NCBI GenBank assembly: GCA_017935745.1
Contig: JAGBGX010000017.1
Span: 1-64,000, forward strand
DNA: 64,000 nt
Direction: 5' to 3'
From: Treponema sp.
GTDB taxonomy: Bacteria > Spirochaetota > Spirochaetia > Treponematales > Treponemataceae
A program made the translations under genes and the position numbers. Each line of letters begins with the position of its first letter. Position 1 is the stretch's first letter. Below the pieces are notes generated by a model. It saw only the letters and a program-made list of their open reading frames with translations, was not told the origin of the DNA and made no database searches. Shown one piece after another: positions 8,881-16,895 of the stretch.

Positions 8881-10151
8881 ACGTACACCTCTTCCTCGCT
8901 GCGGCCTTTCACCCGCAGGTTTCCGCTTTCCCATGCGCGGCGCAGAACTGAAAAAAAGGCGCTGGTCATCCGCTCGCTGTCAGCCTTTGAAAGATAGTGA
9001 AGCATGCTTTCCTCATCAAGAATGACTTTTCTCCTGTTCTTGGAAATATTGGAAAGAATTTTTTCCCTGAATCCGCTGCTTTTTCCGCTGATTAAAATGG
9101 CAATGTCGCGGTCTTCCATGTCGTGAAGATAATTCTGAATGAAGCGGTCGTCCGAGCCGATGACATCTTCCTCTGTAAAAAGACGCTTGCGCAAGTCGGC
9201 GCCCAGCTGCGGATCCTGCTCGCTCAGGCTGCGGATAATTGCGTTTTCCGCGCCGGGATCCATCCGCTTTAAAATCTGGGCAAGAACTCCCCTGCCGTCC
9301 AGATTCTGCGAATTTTCCGTGTTCTGGATAAGAAGCTTTTCGCGCAGGCTCTTGTCAATCTGAGCAAGGACATCCGGCGCAACGCCCTTCATTTTTGCAA
9401 GGCGCAGAACCACATTTTTTTTTGTATCTATGTCCAGCATGCTTATAATCTGCGCGGCTTTTTTCGGCTCAAGGCGGGAAAGGACTATCGCCTTGACGGA
9501 ATCAGGCTCGCTTTCAATTAAAATGCGGATGCGCGCGGCATTCGCATCGGACAGATAGTCAAACGGCTTTCCCTGCGGAAACTGCACTGCCTTCTTCAGC
9601 ACATCCTCAGCCTTTACCGAGCCGTATGCTTTTGTCAGAATGTTCCGTGCCGTTTCAAGGCCGCCCTCTTCCCGCGCCTTTTCAACAAGCGACTCAAATT
9701 CCTCAAGGATTGCAGCTGACTCTTCCGGCGTGATTTTTCTGATTGAAGCGATTTCAGGAATGATTTTTTCTGTCTGGGATTCTGTGAGGTGAGGAAGAAT
9801 TTTTGCAGCCTCGTCAATGCCGACAATGACAAGAAATTTTGCAACCCGGCGGTAGATGCTGTCCTGCTCATCTGATGAAGCAGGAACTTTTACAAGCCCG
9901 CCGCTTGTCAGGTTCCGGGCTGCATTCTTTACATCTTCCGAATTCGCCGACTGCTTCTTTTCAAACCAGGCGCCTGTCCGCGCTGCAATTTTCGCCTGCT
10001 CAAGATTTTCCTTTTCAGCCTGCTGCGCGCGCTCCCTGTCGAACGTGTCAAGCATCCTGTTCACTTTTTTAAAGGCAGGTCTGCTGATTTTCTTTTCTCC
10101 CTGGCCGGAAGCGCCGCTGTACGCCTTCAGCCTGTACTCATCTAAATCCAT
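8877..10151 (-). CDS. fliG: Flagellar motor switch protein FliG (spirochaete FliG1-like)
   Basis: A 424-residue FliG homologue. After an extended, charged N-terminal region of about 85 residues come the FliG N, middle and C domains, visible as KAAQIISML and repeated armadillo-like motifs. FliG couples the rotor C-ring to stator units in the periplasmic flagella of spirochaetes, which usually carry two fliG genes. The long N-terminal extension and the isolated location away from a fla/che operon fit the divergent FliG1 copy, thought to act at one cell pole. The start is uncertain: ATG 10151 (MDLDEYRL) has GGAATGC before it, and ATG 10160 is three codons upstream. Its end overlaps the M16C gene by four bases, so they are probably co-transcribed. 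Confidence 0.85.
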   Translation of the reverse strand: MDLDEYRLKAYSGASGQGEKKISRPAFKKVNRMLDTFDRERAQQAEKENLEQAKIAARTGAWFEKKQSANSEDVKNAARNLTSGGLVKVPASSDEQDSIYRRVAKFLVIVGIDEAAKILPHLTESQTEKIIPEIASIRKITPEESAAILEEFESLVEKAREEGGLETARNILTKAYGSVKAEDVLKKAVQFPQGKPFDYLSDANAARIRILIESEPDSVKAIVLSRLEPKKAAQIISMLDIDTKKNVVLRLAKMKGVAPDVLAQIDKSLREKLLIQNTENSQNLDGRGVLAQILKRMDPGAENAIIRSLSEQDPQLGADLRKRLFTEEDVIGSDDRFIQNYLHDMEDRDIAILISGKSSGFREKILSNISKNRRKVILDEESMLHYLSKADSERMTSAFFSVLRRAWESGNLRVKGRSEEEVYV

Positions 10152-10327
10152 GCATTCCATTTTAGAGCATGACAGATGAAAAATCAACATAACTCAATGC
10201 AAGCATCAGTTCAAACAGTGTAACTCTTTTTGAAATTTGTGTATTATATTAGTAAGACTGAAATCAGAAGCAAAACTGGCTTTTATGATTTCCTTGTGAT
10301 AAAAACAGCAGGAGGTTTTAGTTTTAT

Positions 10328-11809
10328 ATGAAAAGAACCGTTACAAAAATCGCCTATGCAGCAGGAGTCGCGGCTCTGGCTTTTGGAATTTTCGCGCTTT
10401 CATGCAAGGCAAACAAAGGCCCGGCAAGCACGGCATTCGCGCAGACTCCTTCTTCCTCAGTTTTCATAGACGCCGCTTCAACAGCGCAGGCGCTCCAGGA
10501 CACGTTCAGATCCATAACGTCACAGGTGCTTCCTGCCGTTGTTGAAGTCGATGTGAAGGAAACGACAAAAGTGAAGACGGCTTCCCCGTTCGACTTTCCG
10601 TTTTTCTTCGGACGGCCGCGCGGACAGAATGATGAAGAGAACATACGCGAGCTTGAGCAGTCGGCTCTTGGCTCCGGCGTCATTGTAAAGCGGACAGGAA
10701 ACACAATCTATGTCCTCACAAACAATCACGTCGTCGGAAAGGCAACTTCCATAAAAATCAAGCTGAATGACGAGCGCGAATTTGAAGGGACGCTTGTAGG
10801 AAAGGACGAGCGCATGGACATTGCCCTTGTGTCATTTGAAAGCAGCGACACATCAATCACAGTAGCCCGGCTCGGAGACAGCGACACAATGCAGCAGGGC
10901 GACATTGTTCTTGCGCTCGGAAGCCCGCTCGGCTACTTTGCGTCAGTCACACAGGGAATTGTAAGCGCAACGGGCAGAAGCGGCGGACAGATCGGCTCCA
11001 TAAGCGACTTCATCCAGACTGATGCGGCAATCAACCAGGGAAATTCCGGCGGCCCGCTTGTCAATATCTACGGCGAAGTCATCGGCATCAACACATGGAT
11101 TGCAAGCCAGTCCGGCGGATCGCAGGGGCTCGGATTTTCAATTCCGATAAACAACATAAAGGAAGCCATCAACCAGTTTATTTCAAAGGGAAAAATTTCC
11201 TACGGCTGGGTCGGAGTGAGCCTGATTGAAGTCACCGATGACTACAAGGAAGCCCTTGGAATCGACAAGGCGCGGCAGGGCGCGCTTGCAAGCCAGCTGT
11301 TCCTTGACGGGCCTGCCTACAAGGGCGGTCTTCTGCCGGGAGACTTTATCATTGCCCTGAACGGACACGACATCAAGTCAGTTGACCAGCTTGTCCGCGA
11401 AATCGGCGGAATTCCTGCGGGAAAAACTGCATCTATAACAATCCTGCGCGGAAACAAGGAAAAAGAACTTTCCGTGAAAATTGATGAGCGCAGCGAGGAA
11501 GTCACCGCAAACGACTCAAAGCTCTGGCCGGGATTCATGCCTGCGCCGCTCACCGATGACGCACGGAAGAAGCTGAACATTGAAAAGGAAAAGGTCGAAG
11601 GAGTTGTTGTCGCGCGGGTGTTTGAAAAGTCACCGGCAGCAGCTCTCCGCCTCCAGAACGGAGATATCATCTGCGCTGTAAACGACAAGAAAATCGCAGG
11701 CCTTGAGGAATTCTATGCGGCGCTCGCAAGCGCAGGCAAGGAAGTCTGGTTCGATGTATACAGCAACGGACATGTCATCACAACAGCCAGATATAAAATT
11801 GGAAAATAA
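10328..11809 (+). CDS. htrA: HtrA/DegP-type serine protease, lipoprotein
   Basis: A 493-residue trypsin-like protease with catalytic triad H134 (TNNHVVG), D164 (ERMDIAL) and S240 (QGNSGGPLVN), followed by two PDZ domains (about 290-375 and 405-490). The N-terminus has a signal peptide ending in a lipobox-like LSC with Cys26, suggesting lipid anchoring in the periplasm rather than the free DegP arrangement. HtrA enzymes degrade or refold damaged envelope proteins. AGGAGG is located about 10 bases before the ATG. The gene runs opposite to fliG from a 176-bp gap and is closed by a good terminator, so it is probably a single-gene unit. Confidence 0.95.
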   Translation: MKRTVTKIAYAAGVAALAFGIFALSCKANKGPASTAFAQTPSSSVFIDAASTAQALQDTFRSITSQVLPAVVEVDVKETTKVKTASPFDFPFFFGRPRGQNDEENIRELEQSALGSGVIVKRTGNTIYVLTNNHVVGKATSIKIKLNDEREFEGTLVGKDERMDIALVSFESSDTSITVARLGDSDTMQQGDIVLALGSPLGYFASVTQGIVSATGRSGGQIGSISDFIQTDAAINQGNSGGPLVNIYGEVIGINTWIASQSGGSQGLGFSIPINNIKEAINQFISKGKISYGWVGVSLIEVTDDYKEALGIDKARQGALASQLFLDGPAYKGGLLPGDFIIALNGHDIKSVDQLVREIGGIPAGKTASITILRGNKEKELSVKIDERSEEVTANDSKLWPGFMPAPLTDDARKKLNIEKEKVEGVVVARVFEKSPAAALRLQNGDIICAVNDKKIAGLEEFYAALASAGKEVWFDVYSNGHVITTARYKIGK

Positions 11810-11888
11810 CATGTAACCTGATGAAGGCTGCATGGTTCTATGTATGAAGGCCAGTGAACGCCAGCCTTCTTCATAGAAACTCCTTTTT

Positions 11889-11922
11889 ACCGGCTTCAGC
11901 GGGTGCTGAAGCCGGTTTTTTA
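11889..11922 (+). terminator. Rho-independent terminator of htrA
   Basis: A perfect 12-bp stem (11889-11900 with 11905-11916, arm ACCGGCTTCAGC) closes a GGGT loop and is followed by a T-run. It lies 80 bases after the htrA stop. The sequence ATTCGTGCGGA follows directly, a motif repeated at other intergenic places in the window. Confidence 0.9.
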
Positions 11923-11999
11923 TTCGTGCGGAAGGTTTTATATCCCGATGCTTTTTGTCAGAAGCTGTTCATTTCAAAAGGCAGTAATTTCCGCCGCGC

Positions 12000-12437
12000 C
12001 TAAGACGATTTTCCGCTGCCTATCAGGTAGCTGACATACGGCTTGCGGCCGCTTTCGATGTCATCGTAGAACTGCTGCTTCCATCCGATGAAGTCGATGC
12101 TTGCCTGCACTTCTTCCTTCTTCTTTTGAAGCAGCTCGAGCTTTTCTGCGAGGATTTTCCGGCGCTCGGGGATTGACGACACGCCTTCCATGCACAGATC
12201 CTTGTAACGCTGCATTTCCTCAATGCTCATGCCGCACCTTTTCAGGCACTTGAGGCTTTCAATCCAGCCGATGTCGTTTTCGTCAAAGACGCGGTAGTTG
12301 TTTTCCGCCCGCTTCACGTTGGGAACAAGCCCCTTATTGCAGTAGAATTTCAGCGTCTCGTAGGAAAGTCCCGTCCTGCCGCAGACTTCGTTCATGGAGT
12401 ACAGCCTGTCCTGCGTTTCTGCCGTTTCAGTTTTCAT
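12000..12437 (-). CDS. MerR family transcriptional regulator
   Basis: A 145-residue protein with an N-terminal winged helix (YSMNEVCGRTGLSYETLKFYCNKGLV), the conserved NYRVFDENDI wing, and a C-terminal coiled coil for dimerisation. MerR proteins activate promoters whose -35 and -10 boxes are too far apart by twisting DNA. The effector domain is short and lacks clear metal-binding cysteines, placing it in the mixed group that senses organic molecules or stress; the ligand is unknown. Its own promoter has the 19-bp spacer and dyad of a MerR target, so autoregulation is likely. The upstream same-strand genes (PNPOx-like, VOC) may or may not be in its regulon. Confidence 0.9.
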   Translation of the reverse strand: MKTETAETQDRLYSMNEVCGRTGLSYETLKFYCNKGLVPNVKRAENNYRVFDENDIGWIESLKCLKRCGMSIEEMQRYKDLCMEGVSSIPERRKILAEKLELLQKKKEEVQASIDFIGWKQQFYDDIESGRKPYVSYLIGSGKSS

Positions 12438-12454
12438 GTTCGCACCTCACGCAC

Positions 12455-12485
12455 AGTATAAACCCGGCAGCAGGCACCGGGTCAA
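12455..12485 (-). promoter_or_regulatory. MerR-type promoter/operator with 19-bp spacer
   Basis: On the minus strand TTGACC (12485-12480) and TATACT (12460-12455) are separated by 19 bp. The spacer holds the dyad ACCCGG...CCGGGT (12462-12467 and 12477-12482). A long spacer with central dyad is the known architecture of MerR-activated promoters. The ATG of the merR-like gene is 17 bases downstream with GAGGTG as ribosome-binding site. Confidence 0.75.
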
Positions 12486-12557
12486 GGGAAAAAAGTGCTT
12501 TATCATGATTTTATGCCGAATAATTTTCAGCCCGAAAAGGACGGGAAGCTTTCGCCG

Positions 12558-13022
12558 TCATTTGTACTTTACCGTCCTGAACTTGTGTCCGAGCCAGAAT
12601 GTCGCTTCGAGCGTATGGAAGTGAACGAACCGTATCTTGGGGTCGCCGGTTCCTTTGGGGAAAAACGCGCGGTCGCCTTCGTTCCACAGACGCTCCATAT
12701 CCTCCCGGTCGGTTACAAATTCCACTTCGCCGACCAGCGTCAGCGAATCGCCGCCGCGCTGGAAGCAGACGCTTGCCCTTGTGTTCGCCTCGAAGTGCGC
12801 CGCCTTGCCCTGTGTTCCGCCGCGCCGTGAAGTCACAAACCAGATGTCGCGGAAGCCTTCGTCGTGCAGCTTTGCAACGCAGCACGTGCGCGGATAGCCG
12901 CGTTCATTGACGGATGAAACGAACATGAGCGGGCAGTCCCGCACCAATTCGTCCGCCGCCGCTTCAATTTCCCTGATCCGCTGCTTTTGAATTTCACTTG
13001 CTTTCAGTTTTTTCTGTTCCAT
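12558..13022 (-). CDS. Pyridoxamine 5'-phosphate oxidase family protein
   Basis: A 154-residue protein with the split-barrel flavin-binding pattern of general-stress-protein-26-like members: an N-terminal helix, MFVSSVNERGYPRTCCV, IWFVTSRRGGTQGKAAHFEANTRASVCF, and a closing LEATFWLGHKFRTV. Family members bind FMN, F420 or heme, or use no known cofactor; which applies here cannot be told. It probably reduces or binds a small aromatic molecule in the cytoplasm. It is upstream of the MerR-like gene on the same strand, with the MerR-type promoter in between. Confidence 0.8.
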   Translation of the reverse strand: MEQKKLKASEIQKQRIREIEAAADELVRDCPLMFVSSVNERGYPRTCCVAKLHDEGFRDIWFVTSRRGGTQGKAAHFEANTRASVCFQRGGDSLTLVGEVEFVTDREDMERLWNEGDRAFFPKGTGDPKIRFVHFHTLEATFWLGHKFRTVKYK

Positions 13023-13098
13023 AATATTCCATTATACATCGGTTTCAGGCAGCTGTATTGTAAAAATGCGTCAGGCGCAGCGGCTTCGGCAAAGCTTT

Positions 13099-13482
13099 CT
13101 ACACGGTCAGCTCAATCAGATTGCCTTCGATGCCGACAATGCAGCTTTCGTAGTAGCCGTCGCCGGTCGTCCGCGGGCCGCTTACAGCGTCATATCCATC
13201 AGCGCGGAGACGCTCTGTCAGCCGGTCAACTTTTTCGGCGCTTCCCAGGCTGAACGCTATGTGGGCGTACCCGGTTCGTCCGCCTTTTTCTGCGCTGCCG
13301 GAAACGTGCGGAGACGACATAATCTCAAGCCGCGCGCCGCCTTCAAACGACAAAAAATAGCTTCGGAAGCCGGTGCGTTCATTGCGGTATTCCGCACCTG
13401 CATTCGCGCCAAAATACTGCACGAAAAAATCCCGCGCCGCTTCCAAATCGGACACATACAGCGCAATATGCTCGATAGTCAT
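13099..13482 (-). CDS. VOC (glyoxalase/bleomycin resistance) family protein
   Basis: A 127-residue protein with two beta-alpha-beta-beta-beta modules: MTIEHIALYVSDLEAARDFF (first metal-ligand His at residue 5), GGARLEIMSS (Glu ligand), GYAHIAFSLGS (His) and GNLIELTV (Glu). These positions are the usual metal ligands of the vicinal oxygen chelate fold, so it may be an active metalloenzyme such as a lyase or isomerase; the substrate is not predictable. It lies between the PNPOx-like gene and a GNAT gene on the same strand. Confidence 0.88.
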   Translation of the reverse strand: MTIEHIALYVSDLEAARDFFVQYFGANAGAEYRNERTGFRSYFLSFEGGARLEIMSSPHVSGSAEKGGRTGYAHIAFSLGSAEKVDRLTERLRADGYDAVSGPRTTGDGYYESCIVGIEGNLIELTV

Positions 13483-13521
13483 TTTTTTGGCTCCTTATTA
13501 AAGACAAAAGCGATGCACCAA

Positions 13522-13977
13522 CTATGGAAAGACGCGCTTCCGGTACACGCGGGAAGGCTCGCCGTTCACATCGTCCATCAGCCGGAAGAATTCATAGCCG
13601 TATGTCTCGTACAGTCCGTCATGGTCTGTTGAAATGTAGACGTACTCTGCGCCCCGCCCGGCGGCAAGACGCTCGGATTCCGCAAGGAGCGTTCCGGCAT
13701 GGCGATGTCCCCGGTGCTGCGGGAACGTGTAGACAAAGCCGATCCACGGAGACAGCCCGGACGGCTGAATGTCGTCCTTCTGCGTGAGCGTGCAGAACGA
13801 AACAAGCTCGTCCCCGTCCGCAAGAAGCAGCACATGGGGATTTTCACCGGCAATGTCAGAAAGCGCGTCCCGGCTCAAAAGCCCGTGCAGATACTGCCCC
13901 GCGCTCCAATCGCACCGCCCGATCTGGCTGAGCCAGTGCTCCTGCCGCCCGCTGCCGAAATACTCGATCACACGCAT
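13522..13977 (-). CDS. GNAT family N-acetyltransferase
   Basis: A 151-residue acetyltransferase with the acetyl-CoA loop in the form QHRGHRHAGTLL (residues about 86-97), preceded by the WIGFVYTFP strand and followed by EYVYISTDHDGLYETYGY. The acceptor substrate is unknown. The start at 13977 (MRVIEYFGSG) is chosen because the Shine-Dalgarno is a run of nine G a few bases before it, with nine T before that; the frame is open further upstream without support. Length changes in this G-run would alter translation rather than the reading frame. Confidence 0.85.
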   Translation of the reverse strand: MRVIEYFGSGRQEHWLSQIGRCDWSAGQYLHGLLSRDALSDIAGENPHVLLLADGDELVSFCTLTQKDDIQPSGLSPWIGFVYTFPQHRGHRHAGTLLAESERLAAGRGAEYVYISTDHDGLYETYGYEFFRLMDDVNGEPSRVYRKRVFP

Positions 13978-14154
13978 ACGTTCCCCCCCCCAAAAAAAAA
14001 GCCGATGCGGCGCGAATCCGTGAATCAACGGTCTCCACGCTATGATCCGGCTGATGAGAGCAGTATCGCACAAGAAACTGCAAGTTGCAATCCGCTGCGC
14101 CATTTCAGCGGCTGATTGCAAGCGTTTCTTATACGAACGCAGGAAACATCTCTC

Positions 14155-14182
14155 TTGACAAAGAACTGATGAGGGCTATAAT
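14155..14182 (+). promoter_or_regulatory. Consensus sigma-70 promoter for mntP
   Basis: TTGACA (14155-14160), a 16-bp spacer and TATAAT (14177-14182) match both consensus boxes exactly. Transcription would start about 14188-14190, on or next to the GTG start codon at 14189. Confidence 0.75.
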
Positions 14183-14188
14183 TATTCC

Positions 14189-14827
14189 GTGTCATTTCCT
14201 GAGCTTTTTATTCTGGCAGCCGCCCTGAGCATGGACGCATTCGCTGTTTCAATATGCAAGGGCTTTGCCGCCCGGCGCGTTTCAGCCAGAGAACTGTGCA
14301 TTGCAGGAGCATGGTTCGGCGGATTTCAGGCGCTCATGCCGTTCCTCGGCTGGGCATTCGGCTTCAGGTTCAGGAGCTGCATTGAAGCCGCAGACCACTG
14401 GATTGCATTTGCCCTTCTCCTTTTAATCGGCGCAAACATGATACGGGAATCGCTTTCACCCGGAAGCGGAACAGCGGACTCATCGTTCCGTTTCAAGCCG
14501 ATGCTCGCCATGGCAGTCGCGACAAGCATTGACGCTCTTGCAGCCGGCATACCGCTCGGATTTTTTATCAGCTCCTTCAGGCTGATTGCTCTTTCCTGCC
14601 TGTTTATCTGCTCGGTCACGTTCTGCTTTTCGGCGGCCGGCGTGAAAATCGGAGGCATATTCAAAAGCCGGCTTGCGCACGGTGCCTCGCAGCAGTCAGC
14701 GCAGGGAGCTTCACAGCGGTTTGAAAAGAAAGCCGAGCGTACCGGCGGTGTGTTTCTCATTCTGCTCGGAACAAAAATCCTGCTCGATCATCTCGGCGTC
14801 TTTCAGCTGATTCACAGCACTTCATAG
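14189..14827 (+). CDS. mntP: Manganese efflux pump MntP
   Basis: A 212-residue inner-membrane protein with six predicted helices and the two family hallmarks: ALSMDAFAVSICKGF near the N-terminus and ATSIDALAAGIPLGF in the second half, whose aspartates are needed for Mn2+ export. The loop after residue 160 is rich in Gln/Ala/Ser repeats (GASQQSAQGASQ), longer than usual. The start is a GTG; the nearest ATG would remove part of the first helix. The promoter directly upstream leaves almost no leader, so no yybP-ykoY manganese riboswitch can fit in front of this start. The 3' end overlaps the opposing gene by 16 bases. Confidence 0.9.
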   Translation: MSFPELFILAAALSMDAFAVSICKGFAARRVSARELCIAGAWFGGFQALMPFLGWAFGFRFRSCIEAADHWIAFALLLLIGANMIRESLSPGSGTADSSFRFKPMLAMAVATSIDALAAGIPLGFFISSFRLIALSCLFICSVTFCFSAAGVKIGGIFKSRLAHGASQQSAQGASQRFEKKAERTGGVFLILLGTKILLDHLGVFQLIHSTS

Positions 14828-15831
14828 TCAGGCCCGTCCGGGGAAGCAAAAATCCGCACTGTGCAGTGCTCCATCGGAACTGCCTCGCAGAATGATGCAA
14901 TGTCAAGCGCAGAAGGAGAAAGCACATCGTCAGGATGATATGATGTTTCCACTGACGACTCCGCTCCTGTTTCCGCCGCAATGCTGAAAGCTCCGTTCAG
15001 CACAACCATGTCAGCAGCCGCGGGAAAAAGGCGGCTTCTGTTCTTTTCTTCAAATTTCTGCTGCAAAAACAAAAGCTGGAGTTTTTCCAGAGTTTCAAAG
15101 CCCGCGCCTTCAGGATCAAAACCGCTCTCAAAGGAGCAGCTGTTGTACAGCTGGAATTCCTCGAAGTCTGCAAAAAAGGATGTCGCGCTTATTTTCAGGG
15201 CCTGCCTGACGCTTTCAAACCACGGCACCGCCCTTCCGCACGAATAAAATGTCTTGCAGGCAAATGCCATTCCGCGGGAAAAGTCAAGGTCCTTTGAAGA
15301 ATAGATTCCCGTCGGCTTCGGCTCGGCATAGGGAACCGCTTCCAGCTGCGCAAAGTCAATGTGATTCGGATACAGCGAAAGCGCAAAATCGAGCCTGTCG
15401 CGGAACAGTTTAAAGGTGTCGCCGCCCTGCATTCCCCACTCCATGTTGAACCCGAACACGAGCCCTGCGTCATTTAAAATCCGCGCCTTGGACGAATAGA
15501 GCTTCTTGTCAAACAGAAGCGAGCCGCCGCGCTCTGTCCCGGAAAGCGGAATTTCAAGGGAACAGCAGATTTCTGCAAAGGCGCGCGCAAGCGGAACACT
15601 GATGATTTCAGGCGAAACAAGAACGGAAACAAACAGCTGCGGACAGCAGCCTTTCACTGCGGAAACAAGAGCGAGCATTCCGTCCCTGTCAGAGGAAAGC
15701 TTTTTATCTGAAACGGAAAGCTCTGTGATTCCGCGCTGTGAAAATTCAGGAAGCGTTTCCAAGAGCTTTTTTATAGAGAACAATTCTGTTTTCAACGCGG
15801 CTACAGGAGCGGGATTCCGTTCTTCTTGCAT
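14812..15831 (-). CDS. Conserved hypothetical, radical-SAM-like barrel without the cluster cysteines
   Basis: A 339-residue protein, probably cytoplasmic. Its order of strands and helices (KTELFSIKKLLETLPEFSQRGITELSVSD, later LNDAGLVFGFNMEWGMQGGD and FRDRLDFALSLYPNHIDF) resembles the TIM-barrel half and C-terminal region of B12-binding radical SAM proteins, but no CxxxCxxC motif exists; the only Cys pairs are KGCCP and EICCS. It may be a degenerate or specialised member. The start lies 31 bases inside the asnA end, suggesting translational coupling with asnA. No function can be assigned. Confidence 0.6.
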   Translation of the reverse strand: MQEERNPAPVAALKTELFSIKKLLETLPEFSQRGITELSVSDKKLSSDRDGMLALVSAVKGCCPQLFVSVLVSPEIISVPLARAFAEICCSLEIPLSGTERGGSLLFDKKLYSSKARILNDAGLVFGFNMEWGMQGGDTFKLFRDRLDFALSLYPNHIDFAQLEAVPYAEPKPTGIYSSKDLDFSRGMAFACKTFYSCGRAVPWFESVRQALKISATSFFADFEEFQLYNSCSFESGFDPEGAGFETLEKLQLLFLQQKFEEKNRSRLFPAAADMVVLNGAFSIAAETGAESSVETSYHPDDVLSPSALDIASFCEAVPMEHCTVRIFASPDGPDYEVL

Positions 15832-16838
15832 TCGCTGATCATGCCTTCAGGCCAGATGCTCGCCTGCGTTTCCCCGATGTGAGCCTTGCGCAGAAAGTAC
15901 ATGCACAGCCGCGACTGCCCGATTCCGCCGCCCATTGTCTGGACAAGGGAGCCGTCCAAAAGCTTTTTATGGAAGGCAAGCTGCGCCCGCTCAGGGCAGC
16001 CGCGCTCCGCAAGCTGCGCCTTCAAGGACTCCTGTGAAACGCGGATTCCCATTGAAGAAAGCTCCATTGCAGTTTCAAGAACCGGGTTCCACACAAGCAG
16101 ATCGCCGTTCAGCCCGGTATGGCCGTCTCCGCTTTCTGTAATCCAGTCGTCATAGTCAGGCGCGCGCCCGTCATGCACAGAGCCGTCAGGCAGCTTTCCG
16201 CCGATGCCGATGACAAAGACAGCCTTGTGCTTCCGGCAGAATTCTGTCTCACGCTGCTTTGCCGACATATCAGGATACTGGCGGTACAAGTCATCAGCAT
16301 AGACAAATGTGATATGCTCAGGAAGAAGCGGCCGGATCTGCTCATAGCGGTCGTACACAAAGAATTCAGTCCGCTTGAGGCAGCGGTAAATTTTTTCCAC
16401 TGTTTCCTTCAGGTGCATGACAGTGCGGTCGTCCTCGTCAATGCGCAGCTCCCAGTCCCACTGGTCAACATACAGGGAATGCAGATTGTCAAGCGACTCG
16501 TCCGCGCGGATGGCATTCATATCTGTATAAATTCCAAATCCCTCGCCAAGCCCCAGCTCGGAAACTTTCAGGCGCTTCCACTTTGCAAGGGAATGGACAA
16601 TCTCCATGCGGGCATCTCCCATGTCCCGCACCGGGAACTGAACAGGACGCTCAACACCGTTCAAGTCATCGTTTATGCCTGTCCCGGACCGCACAAAAAG
16701 CGGAGCAGTAACACGCGTCAGGCTGAGCTCTGTTGAAAGGCAGAGCTGAAAAAAATCCTTGAGCAGGACGATCGCCTTTTCCGTTTCCTTTACATTCAGA
16801 ACAGGCTTGTAATTCTTCGGAACAATCAAATCAGACAT
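15801..16838 (-). CDS. asnA: Aspartate--ammonia ligase (asparagine synthetase A)
   Basis: A 345-residue class II aminoacyl-tRNA-synthetase-like enzyme that makes asparagine from aspartate, ammonia and ATP. Characteristic stretches include NDDLNGVERPV, EIVHSLAKWKR, LHSLYVDQWDWE and the C-terminal GGGIGQSRLCMYFL, as in E. coli AsnA. The start at 16838 (MSDLIVPKNYKP) is preceded by GGAGAAA; an upstream ATG at 16871 has no such site. The stop overlaps the next gene by 31 bases. Confidence 0.96.
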   Translation of the reverse strand: MSDLIVPKNYKPVLNVKETEKAIVLLKDFFQLCLSTELSLTRVTAPLFVRSGTGINDDLNGVERPVQFPVRDMGDARMEIVHSLAKWKRLKVSELGLGEGFGIYTDMNAIRADESLDNLHSLYVDQWDWELRIDEDDRTVMHLKETVEKIYRCLKRTEFFVYDRYEQIRPLLPEHITFVYADDLYRQYPDMSAKQRETEFCRKHKAVFVIGIGGKLPDGSVHDGRAPDYDDWITESGDGHTGLNGDLLVWNPVLETAMELSSMGIRVSQESLKAQLAERGCPERAQLAFHKKLLDGSLVQTMGGGIGQSRLCMYFLRKAHIGETQASIWPEGMISECKKNGIPLL

Positions 16839-16895
16839 CAGTTTCTCCACAAGCGCAAGTGCGCTATGCATTTGCGCCCTTGTACAGAAACCATA

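Noticed and set aside
14122..14188. yybP-ykoY manganese riboswitch before mntP
   Set aside because: The promoter leaves no leader and the conserved loop sequences are absent.
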